DNA from: Armillaria gallica
Lineage: Eukaryota; Basidiomycota; Agaricomycetes; Agaricales; Physalacriaceae
NCBI GenBank assembly: GCA_037576215.1
Contig: JBANDB010000003.1
Span: forward strand, 5,208,001 to 5,272,000
Direction of reading: 5' to 3'
Length of the DNA stretch: 64,000 nucleotides
Part shown: positions 45,386 to 57,366 of the stretch, in pieces
Layout: every line of letters starts with the position of its first letter
Numbering within the stretch: the first letter of the stretch is position 1
The notes under the pieces: generated by a model
What the model was told of the DNA's origin: nothing
Seen by the model: the letters and a program-made list of their open reading frames with translations, nothing else
Databases searched by the model: none
Translations under genes and position numbers: made by a program

Positions 45386-46488
45386 GGTGGTTGGGTTCAA
45401 GAGTTCTAGCTCTGAACTGAAAAATATTTTCGAGTCAGGCCTTTCGGCCGAAAGGCTATTTGATTCGGCTCACTTTGCCGAAACGCCGATCATTCCTAAA
45501 AGCCAACGAATCATTCGCTGCAACTACTGCTCACTCCTGACTAGCAAAGGGAAAGATTGGAATAGAGATAAACTTGAACTAGACTGTTGACCGTGGGCTG
45601 TACCATTAAAGGGAATCCCGACTCTGGTCAAAAGCTGGATCATTGCATCTGCCATTATGTATCTGCCCATTCAATTCGCCTGAGCCGAAATAGCTGCTCA
45701 CCCTCTAGGCTCTTACAACTTACAACTGGCTATAGCTACACTGATCATCTACATGGCAGCTTGGTTGTTATTGTCAAGAATATGCATATTTTCCGTAGAC
45801 TTCGATTATCCCTACCAGCGCTCTGCGCTTTGAGTGGGATATATAAACCCATACGGAGATCTGTCCCGGTGTTGCCGTCATCGAATTCATTTGCCGAAGG
45901 AGCCGGATACGGACCCAGAATACCTCTTGCACGACAGGCTACACTGTTGCCCTATCCTCTCGCGGATTGATATTGTCAGACAAGGTTTCTCACGCAAGTG
46001 GAATATAAATCTATCTTAACATCAAGTAAAGATATCCAAAGGCAAGTGCCAGGAGAACGGGATGACGCACGTGGGAAGATATGTCTAGTATCCGGGGTCC
46101 TTCCCGTGGTCTCACACAAAAGGTGTGATTCCCATGTGACGACCTCCCAAAGTCATCACCCCCCCACTTTACCTCGACGCGACCAGTATATTCTGCTCAT
46201 CGTCGACAACGGCGAGCAAGCATACTGCAATACATTCCATTTGTGGTCGCTGCGGTGGTCACCTACCGTTTCTGCTTATTGAGCCCAATTTTTTCTCTAT
46301 TCAGCTCGACGGCGCTTGTTATCAAACCCAAGTTTCAGGTCACTTCTATTCGTCGGCGCCATATTTATGCAGGCATTAATTATTCTCTACTATAGTGGTT
46401 TGAGGATTCATTACGAACAATTATTGAGCTGCAGTGACCGAACCACTGCAGTAACGCAATAATTTCCTACTGTTAGTCATCAACAACG
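45386..46488. promoter_or_regulatory. 1.1-kb divergent intergenic region, ILV5 / CBF1
   Basis: Near ILV5 lie TGACTC (minus strand, 45437-45432) and the perfect 18-bp palindrome GCCTTTCGGCCGAAAGGC at 45439-45456, with a further CCGAAA near 45480. Nearer CBF1 lie CACGTG (46068-46073) and CATGTGAC (46133-46140). Short frames in between have no coding character. Confidence 0.55.
46068..46140. promoter_or_regulatory. two Cbf1-type E-boxes upstream of CBF1
   Basis: CACGTG at 46068-46073 and CATGTGAC at 46133-46140 (GTCACATG on the minus strand, matching the RTCACRTG consensus of Cbf1) are 416 and 349 bp before the ATG. Autoregulation is inferred from motif identity only. Confidence 0.5.
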
Positions 46489-47594
46489 ATGCCCCAGGCA
46501 GCAGCGCAACACGACCCAGCGTTGGCTGGTCAACCGGCGGCCCCGTCGAATGCCGTTCCTGCTGCTACTCCAGATTTGAGTGCTCTGGGTCTTGGGAGAG
46601 AGCAGATTCTCTCCTTGTTAAGTAACCTGCCGGTGTTCAAGGTATGCTCCTACTTCTTTGGTCATTTCTTCGCTCTAGGACCCTTCTATTTATCATTCAA
46701 CGCTGAGGATACCGACACAATCCTCGTTGCGCCTTGTATCCCACACGTGATCGTGGTCATCACGCCCCCGACGAGCACACCGTTCCTCATGTGACACTAT
46801 TAGACCTTACTTGATTCTGACTCTCAACACAGGTCTCCGACCAAGGTCCAAAGGCAGATGCCGCCCAGATTTTATCCAATTTGGCCCAACACCAAGCCTT
46901 CGTCGGTGTCATCCCTGGCTTTCCTGGACCAGCGATCAACGACCCAGGCCCGTCTTCGCATCCTCGAGGTCCCCCCAACCTAGGACAGCAAAAAGAAACA
47001 GAGGAGGGGAGTGATGAGGGTGAAGCCGCCACTCAGCCTCCTCCGCAGCCCGAGAACGGTCCACCTATCAATCAAGGCCCCAATCCTAATCTTGGCGGAA
47101 GGCGATCAAAGAGCGGCGCCACGATGGGGAGTGACGAATGGACGAGACAACGTAAAGATAACCATGTAAGCCCATATCTCAGCTCGGCGGTGTTTCTCTG
47201 ACGATCAGCACAGAAAGAAGTCGAACGCCGCCGCCGGGGTAATATCAACGAAGGCATTAATGAGCTCGGTCGCATCGTTCCCAACGGCTCTGGTGAAAAA
47301 GCCAAAGGCGCAATCCTGTCGCGCGCAGTGCAATACATTCACCACCTCAAGGAGAACGAGGCCAGGAATATCGAAAAGTGGACGCTGGAGAAGCTCCTGA
47401 TGGATCAGGCGATGGGGGACTTGCAAGCCCAGCTCGAGGACATGCGAAAGATGTGGGAGGAGGAGCGAGCGAATCGACAGAGGATCGAGGCGGAAATCGA
47501 GGCGCTTAGAGGCGGTGCTCATGCTGGCCAGAAGAGGCCACGCGAGGACGAAGATGTGAAGGACGGCGATGGGAAGAAACAGAGGGTGGAGTAG
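46489..47594 (+). CDS. CBF1: bHLH-zipper factor Cbf1-like
   Basis: Exon 1 encodes a Pro/Ala-rich N terminus ending LLSNLPVFK. Later exons give QGPKADAAQILSNLAQHQAF and a Pro/Gly-rich linker. The bHLH domain follows: TRQRKDNHKEVERRRRGNIN with the E-box-contacting His, Glu and Arg, then EGINELGRIVPNGSGEKAKG and AILSRAVQYIHHLKEN, continuing into a leucine-zipper-like coil to the basic tail QKRPREDED. The intron inside the basic region joins DNH to KEV. Cbf1 binds CACGTG at centromeres or sulfur-amino-acid genes in yeasts; the role here is unproven. Confidence 0.9.
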
Positions 47595-47944
47595 GCGTCT
47601 TTTCTTGGGGTATGTATGATACACAGACCAAGTGCTGTTTTTTTGCTATAACACAACTTGTACTATATTTTTCCTGGTGTTTTGATCTTTATATGTTGTG
47701 GTTATCAGGTTACTTTGTGTATGATATCTATATATCGTTTTGCAACATTTGGCTCAAATTTGGCTTGCAATCATTGAGCAGGAGGGGCGGTCCTGACGGG
47801 CCGACGGCAATGAAGCCACATTGATAAGATAAGAGTCTTCAAATTGTGCTGACATCACCAATTTTGGCTCGGCAAAGCCTGGGTCTTGCTTGGACGTCGA
47901 CCATCACCATCGTTCCCCATCGTCTGTCGACGTGCTCGTCAATT

Positions 47945-49587
47945 ATGTGGTCTTCTCGAGTTGCTAACCTGGCAAAGCAGCCACTGCGCCTCGAAAGCCG
48001 GTCGTTGGCTCGGTGCCTTGCGGTAGGATATTCTTGGACGGAAGATATCGAGTACAGATCTCATGGATATCACAGTATTCCAAAAAATTACCTGCGCGTC
48101 GTTGGACGACGTCGCGAACCGCTGCATCTGCTGCAGCGCTGCGGCCCAAACCCCCAGCTTTCGTCGAGGAACTCCAGCCTCTGCCGAATGTATCGACGGA
48201 TGATCTGCCTATCACTAGTATGGACGACCGCAAAGTCGCGATAGGATGGGATACGAGAACATGGTCTCGATTGTACGTCGCCTGTACCCTGCACCTGCTT
48301 CCGAGGTTTACCACAGTGCCAGTCATCATATATGGCTCCGTGATCATTGCCGATGCGAACGATGTTTTCATGCGGTCACGAAACAGCGCCTCGTAAACAC
48401 TTTTGATATACCCTCCGATATCAGACCGTTGTCTGTTGAATCCAAGCCGGACGGATTGCAGGTGACTTGGCCGGCGCATGTTTCTCTATACCCATGGTCG
48501 TGGTTACAAGAAAATTCGTATGATCCCCCGCTTCGTAAGACGGAACCATTATCTGGGTGAGTCGTCTTCAATCTTATTGCTCACCAAAGTCCTCATTCCA
48601 CGTAGAAAAATATTGTGGGGTGCGAAAATACAACAATCGCCACCGACAGTCACCTACGAGGAAGTCATGGCAAACGACGAACTTGGCCTGTTTCGATGGT
48701 TATCCAACGTTGACAAGTTCGGTTTTTCATTTGTGTCGGATGTTCCGCAAACTACAGAGGCGACAGAAAAGCTCTCTGAGCGCATTGGTTTTATCCGCGA
48801 AACTCAGTGTAGGTTGCTTTTTGGTGCTCTTTCATAACTTAAGCTGACCACTCGAAGATGGAAAATTCTGGGACTTTACTTCCGACCTTGCAAGAGGCGA
48901 CACAGCATACACGACATTGGCACTCGGTGCCCACACCGATAACACCTACTTTGTGTGTTCCTTTGTCCTTCTGTTGTATGCTACTGACGAACAACGTAGA
49001 CTGATCCCTGCGGTCTACAACTGTTCCATCTCCTTTCGCACACTGACGGCACCGGTGGTGCGACGCTACTTGTGGACGGGTTCTACGTCGCTTCAATCCT
49101 GAAAGAACTCCATCCCGAAGCTTATTCTCTACTCGCGCGCGTTCCTGTTCCAGCACACGCCGCGGGAGAGGCTGGAAATTTATACCACGCCTCACGGCCC
49201 GTCCTGAGTCACGATCCTGCTACAGGTGAACTTTCCCAAGTACGTTGGAACAACGACGATCGGAGCGTCATGAACCATCTCGATCCACTCGTTGTTGATC
49301 AGTGGTATGATGCTATCAGGAAATGGAACCAAAACTTGACAAGCCCAGACTCGGAGTACTGGGTGCAGCTGACATCTGGGACAGCTGTTGTGGTCAATAA
49401 CCACCGTGTCCTTCATGGGCGCTCAGCATTTGACGGCAAGCGACGCATGTGCGGTGCGTACATAGGTATCGACGAGTACAACTCCAAATTTGCTGTCTTG
49501 AAAGATAAATTCTGCCCCGATACACGGCCAGACGTTACTCCTACTTCCAAAGATTCGGATCGTAGTGTATGGAATCCCCTTCTGTGA
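47945..49587 (+). CDS. epsilon-N-trimethyllysine dioxygenase (carnitine pathway)
   Basis: The ATG at 47945 starts a basic, Arg/Ser/Ala-rich presequence, so mitochondrial import is likely. The small N-terminal zinc-type domain contains IWLRDHCRCERCFH. The Fe(II)/2-oxoglutarate oxygenase domain has the HxD pair in LGAHTDNTYF, ATLLVDGFYVASIL and a distal His with 2-OG Arg region in NNHRVLHGRSAFDGKRRMCG. The FDGKRRMCGAYIG ending fits trimethyllysine dioxygenase better than gamma-butyrobetaine dioxygenase, the paralogue it could be confused with. The reaction is the first committed step of carnitine synthesis. Six short introns are inferred. Confidence 0.85.
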
Positions 49588-49735
49588 TACCTCTAATCCC
49601 AAAAACTGGACTTGTGTATGCCGAATATTCACTTATCTACAACACATCTGTACTTTTGCCACATCACTGAATTCTATGGATACAACATGAATGATTCATC
49701 AAAATTAATGAAGGATATATACAAGTAGATACTTT

Positions 49736-51984
49736 TCATTGCGCTTGGGCCTGTATTTCTTTGAGGATGTATCCCTCCAGGCCTCCACAGATCCACAGCT
49801 CCTGCACACTTGCACCTATGGGCCTGACGTGGTAAGTCTTACTCTGACCCTCTGACAGCCAAGTCACAACCACCTTGCCATCTATCATGCCGATGTTGAC
49901 AGATAGGTCTTTGTTGACAGTCAGCTCACCATCAATTCCGCCCGCACCTCGTTGACCACCCTTAGCATACTGCTCAGTAAGGTCCTTGACGAGCTCTGGA
50001 CTCTCAAGGCACACCAACCCATTGTTGATCGCGTTCCGCTTGAAAATGTCACCAAAGGACCCCGCAATGACAACGGGCACACCAGCGGCTTTGAGCGCAG
50101 TTGCAGCCTGCTCGCGAGAGGAACCCGTGCCAAAGTTGTACCCCGACACGAGAATGACGCCTTTCTTCTCGGTTGGATCGGACAAGGAGTCCTTTTGGCT
50201 CTTGAGAATGGAAGACACGGTGGAGGCAAAGGAAGGATCGTAGTTCTCCATCACGACTTCAGCTTGTCGTTCCAGGGTGATATCATCCTGATAGGTGTAC
50301 TTTCCGGGATATATGCCGTCGGTGTTGAGGTTATCCTGTGGTGCAAAGAGAAGGGGACCGGTAAATTTGGACGGGAACCCTGGGAGGACGGGGTTTTCAG
50401 CAGCGGAAGAAGCCGTTGATGTTGCCGGTGGGACATCAGAAATAGAAAATGTGGGCGTATTGGTTTTTGGGAGGGCGTTGGGATCTAAAGAGTCTGGACT
50501 GCATATGTACCCTTTAATAGCGCTAGCCGCAACAACAGCGGGTGAAGCAAGGTATGCCTGAGCCTTAGGATGCCCCATCCGTCCCTTGTAATTCCTGTTA
50601 GTTGCACTGATACCCGTTTGCCCTTCTTCCAATAACCCGGTTCCAAGTCCGATACAAGGACCGCATCCTGCGGGGAGAACCTTTGCGCCAGACAGAACGA
50701 GTGTTTCCCAGTCACCCAGCCGTTCGGATTCCTGCTGAACTACGGAACTGGCAGCCGCGACGTAGAACTCTACACCTGGAGCGACTTTGTGTCCCTTCAT
50801 CACGGCTGCAGCTGCTGCGAGATCGGACACTCGGGAGTTGGTGCAACTAACGAGGTAAGCCTTCTGGATATTGATCTGTGCATCTTGAAGGACCGGGAGA
50901 GGAGTCGATACTTTGACGCTATTGGGACCCGATACATGGGGTACGAGGGTAGACAAGTCAAAGATGAGATGCGAAGAATATTCAGCATCGGGATCTGAAG
51001 CGATATTTGCGACACGTAGGGAACCCAAACGGTGACGGTTCAGACGAGGATGGTCGGGAGGTGGAGGAATCAGTGAAGGATCCGAGGCAGAGGTAAATGT
51101 TCGTGCTTCCATTCGCGTAACCGCTTCTTCATACCATTGCAACGTGACTTGGTCGACGGGGAATACACCAGCCAAGGCGCCCCATTCTGTAGTCATATTG
51201 GCGATGGTGAGGCGGTCGTCGATGCTCAGCGTTGGGATGCCGTCTCCGGTGAACTCGATGGCAGCGTTGAGGACCTCGTCGTGGTTGAAGGACCCACACA
51301 AGGCAACAATAACGTCCTTGCCTGTTACACCAGGAGCGAGGTTACCGCGTAGCTCGACCTTGACCATTCGCGGGACCTGCCACCATGTCTTCCCCGTTGC
51401 CCACAGCGCTGCAGCATCTGTCCGAACGATAGGCGTGCCGACGCATCCGATGCCGCCGTACATGTTGCTATGGCTGTCGCTGGCGACGGTGAGAGTGTGA
51501 GGAAAAGCGTATCCCTCCTCGACCAAGACTTGGTGCCCTATTCCCCGTCCAGACGGATAAAAGTCGATGCCATGCTGCCGGGCAAAGGCCTCGATGCCAG
51601 CGTACTTTGCGAGGTTCTTCTGGGACCTGTTCTGCACGTCGTGGTCCAGAGTGAAGACGGGCTGGGAGGTATTGTGTATCCTGGTCGCCCCGATGGAATT
51701 GAATCTGCTCTGCGGTGAGGACCGTGGTGGAGGCTAAGAAAAGAAAAAACATACTTCGTGATGACGGGACCGGTATTGTCGTGGGTCATGACATGCTCTG
51801 GGCGTATCATCACGTAGTCCCCAGCCTTGACTGCCTTTCCTTCAGGGAATCCGACTGCATATCGCTGCACCACCTTCTCGATGACCGTCTGCGGCGTCCT
51901 CGAAGGCGTGCCCACCGCCGTGGCGAACGTCCTGGACTGCAACCATCGCACCCAAGGCTGGACACGAGAGCAGAGGGCTGGCAT
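49736..51984 (-). CDS. LYS4: homoaconitase, mitochondrial (lysine biosynthesis)
   Basis: Two large exons. The N terminus, MPALCSRVQPWVRWLQSRTF, is an import signal. Aconitase-family motifs are VMTHDNTGPVITK, IDFYPSGRGIGHQVLVEEGY, LTVASDSHSNMYGGIGCVGT, GVTGKDVIVALCGSFNHDEV and the cluster cysteines in VSCTNSRVSDL and PAGCGPCIGLG. The swivel domain has GVILVSGYNFGTGSSREQAA and IAGSFGDIFKRNAINNGLVC. The YxxxR/GSSREQAA and SRGIGHQ variants match Lys4 rather than aconitase or Leu1. It acts in the alpha-aminoadipate pathway. ATGACTCT lies 54 bp upstream of the ATG. Confidence 0.95.
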
Positions 51985-52036
51985 TGCCCAACAGTTGATT
52001 TTTGTCGAGATCGCGTCTTGCAAAAGCAAATAAGCA

Positions 52037-52044
52037 ATGACTCT
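52037..52044 (+). promoter_or_regulatory. Gcn4-type site upstream of LYS4
   Basis: ATGACTCT fits the Gcn4/Cpc1 binding consensus and lies 53-60 bp before the LYS4 start. It falls between LYS4 and the 3' end of the SERINC gene. Confidence 0.5.
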
Positions 52045-52151
52045 TTCGGATTTTCGGCCGATGCCTCGTCCAATAGTAAGCCAATAGTTCGTCAATGCTA
52101 TTATGTTCCAATGTATCATAAAATGTATCCAAAATATATATATTACAGTCC

Positions 52152-53985
52152 CTAGTAATCATCGGCAAACCTGTCAGGCATGATTGCAGGCGCAAGAAGA
52201 CTCCACATGTACAGCAGCATGCACACCCAACTGGACACGACCCGCATCCACATCGCTACTTCAGATCGTCCTATGTATACATCCGAGTTTGGATCCACAG
52301 GTGTCGATATCGGTTTGTTCGACACGACATTCCTGACGTACGTTGAGACCTCTGTTACTGATCATGAAAACATCACTCACCAGTCCGTCAGCAGCATGGC
52401 GACATACATTGTCGCCATTACAAAGATAACATGGAACCAGGAGTACTGGGAAAGATGTTCAGCAGAAGACGTGAATCACTGAAAACGACAGCTTACATTG
52501 TAACGAGTTCCTGAACGTTCATCATCCCGCGTCTCACCGACCGCTTCGTCTTCGTCATCCGACTCTTCTTCATCAAGAGCCGAAGCTGGGATCGCTCTAT
52601 AGAACATGAGTTACAAGGATTCTGCACAGTACGACATGACTCACCCAGCTTCGACTGCAGCCAACAATGCTTGATATCGCGGTGACTCTGTCCGACTAGG
52701 CTGCGTGTTCACTACACCCATCTCAGCATGACCGTCATTTCCTGGCAAATAGACTGGTCCTGTTTTCTTGTTCTTGTTGCCAACCAAAGCTCGACTTTGT
52801 GTGGCAGCGCGTGTTGTTGAATATGCAATGGCCAAAAACGTAAATACACCGCCAAGAACGATTGCAGCTTTACGTGTTCCGCTCCCGCTTCTCAGCGGAT
52901 TGCACGACTGGTTGTCGTCCGTGTGATTGCTCACAGCAGAGACGATGAGGTATGTGCAATAAGCGGTAACCATCCCTGATTGCGCCAATCCAGACCTAGG
53001 GTTATATTCCTGGACAACTGGGTGAACACACATGATCGTGACAACGATAGAAAGTGCCAGGTTGAACGAGATGAAGAACCGGTTAAGCGTACAACCTGAG
53101 CCAGCGAAGAAACCGTACAGGAGGCCGGTCATGGTTATTGTGAAGATATACATCGCCGCAGTAGACCCAATGAGGATCCACTGCCAGAAATTCGAGCCTG
53201 TAGAGGAGTTCTCCCAATTGTCTAGACATGTTTCCGACCATGAATGGGCGAAATCGACGAGGAGAACCAGGCCCAGGAGAATGAAGAGAGTGGCGCCAAT
53301 CATTGACACGTAATTTCCCCAGAACATGAAGAACGGGTTCGGTATGAAGAAGGAAACGGCCACCAAGACCAGCCAGAGAAGAACCTTAGGGCCCCACCAT
53401 CTGAGAAGTGTAAGAGACGAGCATATATTAATGGTCGAAAAGCGCACCCATTTTGAATTGCAGCGCGTTTGTCACGAGTGTCCCGGACACCGATGAGCGA
53501 AAGACTGAGGATTGTATGGACGAGAGCAAGAGCAAAGCAGATTCGGTGCACCTGGTTCGGAAGTCAGCACAGTACCAGTAGTCCAATGGAAAGTCATACC
53601 GCAAGAACACCATAACATTTGTCGCCTGCGCAGTCCATCTTGATGTAGTCGTAGCTCCACTTCTCTATTTGCTTTATAGCGATGTCTGTCTTCATTACCC
53701 AGGCAAGTATTGAATTCAAGCAGAATATTATCTGGAAAGGTAGTGAGAATCAACCAAGAAACAGCGGGTAGCTCATACTGCGAATCCAACACGGGTCGCT
53801 ATTGAGGAATTGCAGTTACAGGACTTGAAGAACATGGATGCTGTTGCCGTGTGTTAGTACTGGACGACGAATAGATGATCCTACGTACCGGCTGTCGAGG
53901 TGCAGCAAAAGGCGAATCCAGCGAGACATGACGATGCAATGGTACTGAGCCCTCCAAAAATGGGCAAGGATAAAAGCAAGCCCAT
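52152..53985 (-). CDS. TMS1: serine incorporator (SERINC/TMS1) membrane protein
   Basis: Starting MGLLLSLPIFGGLSTIASSC and continuing FFKSCNCNSSIATRVGFA, the protein has about ten hydrophobic segments: IIFCLNSILAWVM, WGPKVLLWLVLVAVSFFIP, FWGNYVSMIGATLFILLGLV, WILIGSTAAMYIFTITMTGL, SFNLALSIVVTIMCVHPVVQ and others. A hydrophilic loop holds EEESDDEDEAVGETRDDE. The C-terminal MRVVSSWVCMLLYMWSLLAP-IMPDRF closes the family fold. SERINC proteins act in membrane phospholipid handling; the original serine-incorporation role is debated. Seven or more introns are present. A TTAGGG tract precedes the gene. Confidence 0.92.
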
Positions 53986-54052
53986 GCTTGTGGTGGAGGT
54001 AGTAAGTAGAAGAGCGTACTGCCTATTCTGGACTATCCACGTTAAGGCTTTC

Positions 54053-54070
54053 TAGGGTTAGGGTTAGGGT
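54053..54070. promoter_or_regulatory. three-unit TTAGGG telobox upstream of the SERINC gene
   Basis: TAGGGTTAGGGTTAGGGT lies 68-85 bp upstream of the SERINC ATG (53985). The repeat unit equals the telomere repeat of most fungi. As a promoter element it would suit a Tbf1/Teb1-type factor, which is inference. Confidence 0.55.
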
Positions 54071-55466
54071 CCTCGGGCTTTTCAACGTCCAGCCAGCAAG
54101 TGCCTGTGATACTAATATCTCGAAAGCACACAGTCAAGGTGAGCGTATTTACGAGGACAAGCACTAACGCTGCGGCAAGCTTATCATCTTTGCATCCTCA
54201 AAGCCAGCTACTTGCTGGCGAACTCAGCTGTCGCCAGGTGGTAAACTTGAACCTTCTGCACTTGTTCTGTCAGTTTTACTTGTCGATGCACTGGACAGCC
54301 ATTCTTGTACTCTTATGCAGCTTTGCTTGCCATGGCGTACTCTCTTATCGCCATCTCAGTGTCACTACCCCGCAAACGTTCTAACCTTTTAGGTGAGCAA
54401 CCGATATTTTGGAACTACCTCCCACTGGCATATACTATACCCGATGACGCGGATGATGCCCCCATTCTTATCATGATGTCACCTGTGGTTGACATGACGC
54501 CTGCATAGATTCTATCGAGTAGCAGTACCTGCCCGCAGAGGACAAACCTTGTGCTCCTGCTCCTGGAGTCTTTCCTTCTTACGATGCCAAATACGCCGCA
54601 AGTTGCAAAATTACAGACTTGACGTCGATGCACAGCTTTGCACACATCTTCGATTCTGTCCAGATTACCTTTAGACACAGCGAGATTGAAGATCTTATGT
54701 TGACAGTTGTTCTACCCTAGCCTGTCATACTTGGCATCGGACTGTACCAACTTGTCCGTACGATACTTCTGACCGTTATCATAATGGCGCGACAACGATG
54801 GGTGATGTCGTGTCTATATGTTTAGACCCACCCACCTTCGCGTCCAGACCTGATTGCGGGGCCTCCGTTATCACCATGTTTTCATCTTATTCTTCGTCTT
54901 GTGAGTGAATACATCGTCACTCAGATCGCGGAGCCGAACAACAGTAACGTGTTTCACGGAACTCCCCATGTTCGCCCACAAACGAACCTCCGTTCTCCGG
55001 GTATTCAGCGTCTCCGCGCTCTATTCATGTCTTCTTTCCTCTTGTGGACAGTCTTACATTGGGATAGCGAATAGTATCGCAGATGGCCTAGGCGACACAT
55101 CACAGTACTTGAGACTGCTTTTTCGCACAGAGGATTTTGCAGTCCGGCTTCCAAACCGCTCTGCGCTTTGGTCAGTACTATGTGATTCGCATAGTGCGAT
55201 TGTGTCTATACGTTGCCTCCGATAATGAAGCGCCTCGACACTTAAAGTTTCTCAGGCTTGATCTTCGTAACCATCATCTATTTTTCCCCACCAGCCATCA
55301 TCGTAGATTATCTCCAGCCAGGCCCTCCGGTGACCCCGCTCCTCACAAGACAGTGCATAAGCCCCACTAGAATGCCTAGTTTTGCCGGAATCTCAGCAAG
55401 GAGAGTACTTCAAAAGCTGCTGCAGAGTCACTGCTATCTCCATACTTGTGCCCATTCTCATACACA
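54071..55466. other. 1.4-kb stretch without a supported gene
   Basis: Several open frames of 60-110 codons lie on the plus strand, some with hydrophobic runs such as WTAILVLLCSFACHGVL (54290s). They do not join into one protein with good splice sites, and I recognise no family. It could hold a decayed membrane-protein gene or promoter sequence of the gene at 55467. Confidence 0.45.
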
Positions 55467-57366
55467 ATGGCTACCATACTCCTCCTTGCCAAGACCGATA
55501 AAATTATCCGTAGCAAAGATGTCAGTCGAACAATCCTGCATTGTCTACACGGTCTTCACTCCATCGAAACCGCTCTTTCCGTCTTTCATTCCGTCGTCTC
55601 CAATTCGTACAAAGACGTCCAACCATGCACGGAGGTCCTCGCAATGTTTGACCCGCACGTAGGCGATTGCGCTTGCCATATGCGTGCTCAGATGCTCTGG
55701 GATCTCATCGATTACGTCTCCTCCTCCCCAGAGAAGAAGCGATTCCTTGAGCATGCGGTTCTACTACTCAGGGAATGTAGAGTGAATTCTGTTATTCTCT
55801 TACAGAAGCTTGCAAAGACCAACGGGAACACGGGCCATTTAGGTTTCCCATCTATTATCACACTATCCGACATATTCCAACAGACCGGATTCCGCGCGTT
55901 CATAACCTTAGTTGACGCCAACTCGCATTCCTCCGGGTCGAATACGCCTGCAACGTCGGAGTCATCCTTCGATAGCCACTGCGCAGGAAGTGGGGATGGC
56001 CATAGGATCTCCGGGTTGGAATCCCTCCACGACGCTATTCTTGACAAGTCTTTCTCACCCCCCGCATCCCCCTCCTCTGACTCTTCCTCCTCCGGTTCCT
56101 CTTCCTCCGAATCTTTGCCTTCCTCCCTTCATAGTTACCGCTCGATCACAGTCGATACGAGCTGGGATCCTAATGATGCCTGGTCCGTCGTTCGCTTCTT
56201 GGCTTTTTCGTATCTACTGTCACTTCCCAAGAGGATGATCTTGAAGACTGTCCCTCCTGTCAGTACCATCATTCGAGTTGAACCGCTACTCTTCTATGCC
56301 GAGACTGAGGCGGCACTAGAGGAGCTCAATTTGGTCGAGAATGTGTCGCTATCCAGCATCATTCGTCCAGGGGACAGGTCGAAGAAGACCGCGCTCAGTC
56401 ACGAGTGCGAGACCATGCAAGTATATATCTCGCAAGTTACAGTGAACTGGATGCAGGAAGCTACAGTGTCATTAGGCCTTTGTCCGGGGGCACAGAGGTC
56501 AATACCGTTTTTTCCCGCGATAATCTCATCCTGACTTTGTTTCTCCAAGGCTGTGTGGCAACTACGATGTTCCCAACACTCGTCAAGTTTCTTGCGTTTC
56601 GTCTTACATATCATTCCTGCCTATCCGTGTGGCCTGGCTCACGAAGGGTGTACCCATTCTCATTGCGATCGAAAGATTTTGCTCAGATGGTGAGCTACCC
56701 ATCCTTTTCCACAACGTAATATCTCACGTTCATCTGCCAGGCTATCATATCATATTACATCGTGTCACCCGAAACCTTGATGCTTGGGACCGATACAATG
56801 CCGTCAAAGACCAAGAAATCACAGCGATAGGCAACGCTGATTGGTTCGACATCACTCCTGTTTCCCACGACGAGGTCATCTCGTCGTCCTGGTCTGGATT
56901 GCCCCATATTGTCCTTATCGCTGTCTCCGCAGATGGCCCCCTCGAAGATTTCTACCATCGGCTCGACCACGGCAGTCCGTCTTGCCTCGGATCCAATCAA
57001 CCGCACACTGGGCCATGTCCTCAGATCGACGACTATGCGAGCACTGTTGAAAACGTCAATCTGTCCGAGCTCCTCATGCTGTTCTTCGCACAGCATGACC
57101 AGTTCCCATTTGCTCTGCAGAGCAAACAAGACGGATACGAATATGTCGCTGAACTGATTGAATCGCAGCTTGACGAGGAAGCGAGTGAGCTTTTTACGAA
57201 CGCACGGGAGGAGGCGTATGAGTTTGGGACTGGCAGGTCTGCAAAGGTTTACTCATTTCAACACGCGTACCTGGAGCTGCCTGGCGTGGTGGGAAGGCAA
57301 GTAAAGGATATGCTGGATAAAAAGGAGAAACCCCTCCTTGGTCTCGGGCGCCAAATGACGAAGTGA
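55467..57366 (+). CDS. uncharacterised 598-aa protein
   Basis: Exons 55467-56497, 56550-56689 and 56741-57366 join in frame through introns of 52 and 51 nt. The product starts MATILLLAKTDKIIRSKDVS, has a central Ser-rich linker (SPSSDSSSSGSSSSESLPSS) and continues with a probably folded C-terminal half: YISFLPIRVAWLTKGVPILI, LHRVTRNLDAWDRYNAVKDQ, DITPVSHDEVISSSWSGLPH, IDDYASTVENVNLSELLMLF. No transmembrane or catalytic motif is seen. The family is unknown to me. The ending is basic (KKEKPLLGLGRQMTK). Confidence 0.7.

Noticed and set aside
48839..49195. 118-codon minus-strand frame over the dioxygenase gene
   Set aside because: Antisense to conserved oxygenase exons; no independent coding signal.
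54053..54070. Chromosome end
   Set aside because: Only three TTAGGG units, with ordinary genes on both sides.
54100..55370. Possible decayed membrane receptor gene
   Set aside because: Hydrophobic runs exist, but I could not join frames with plausible splice sites or recognise a family.
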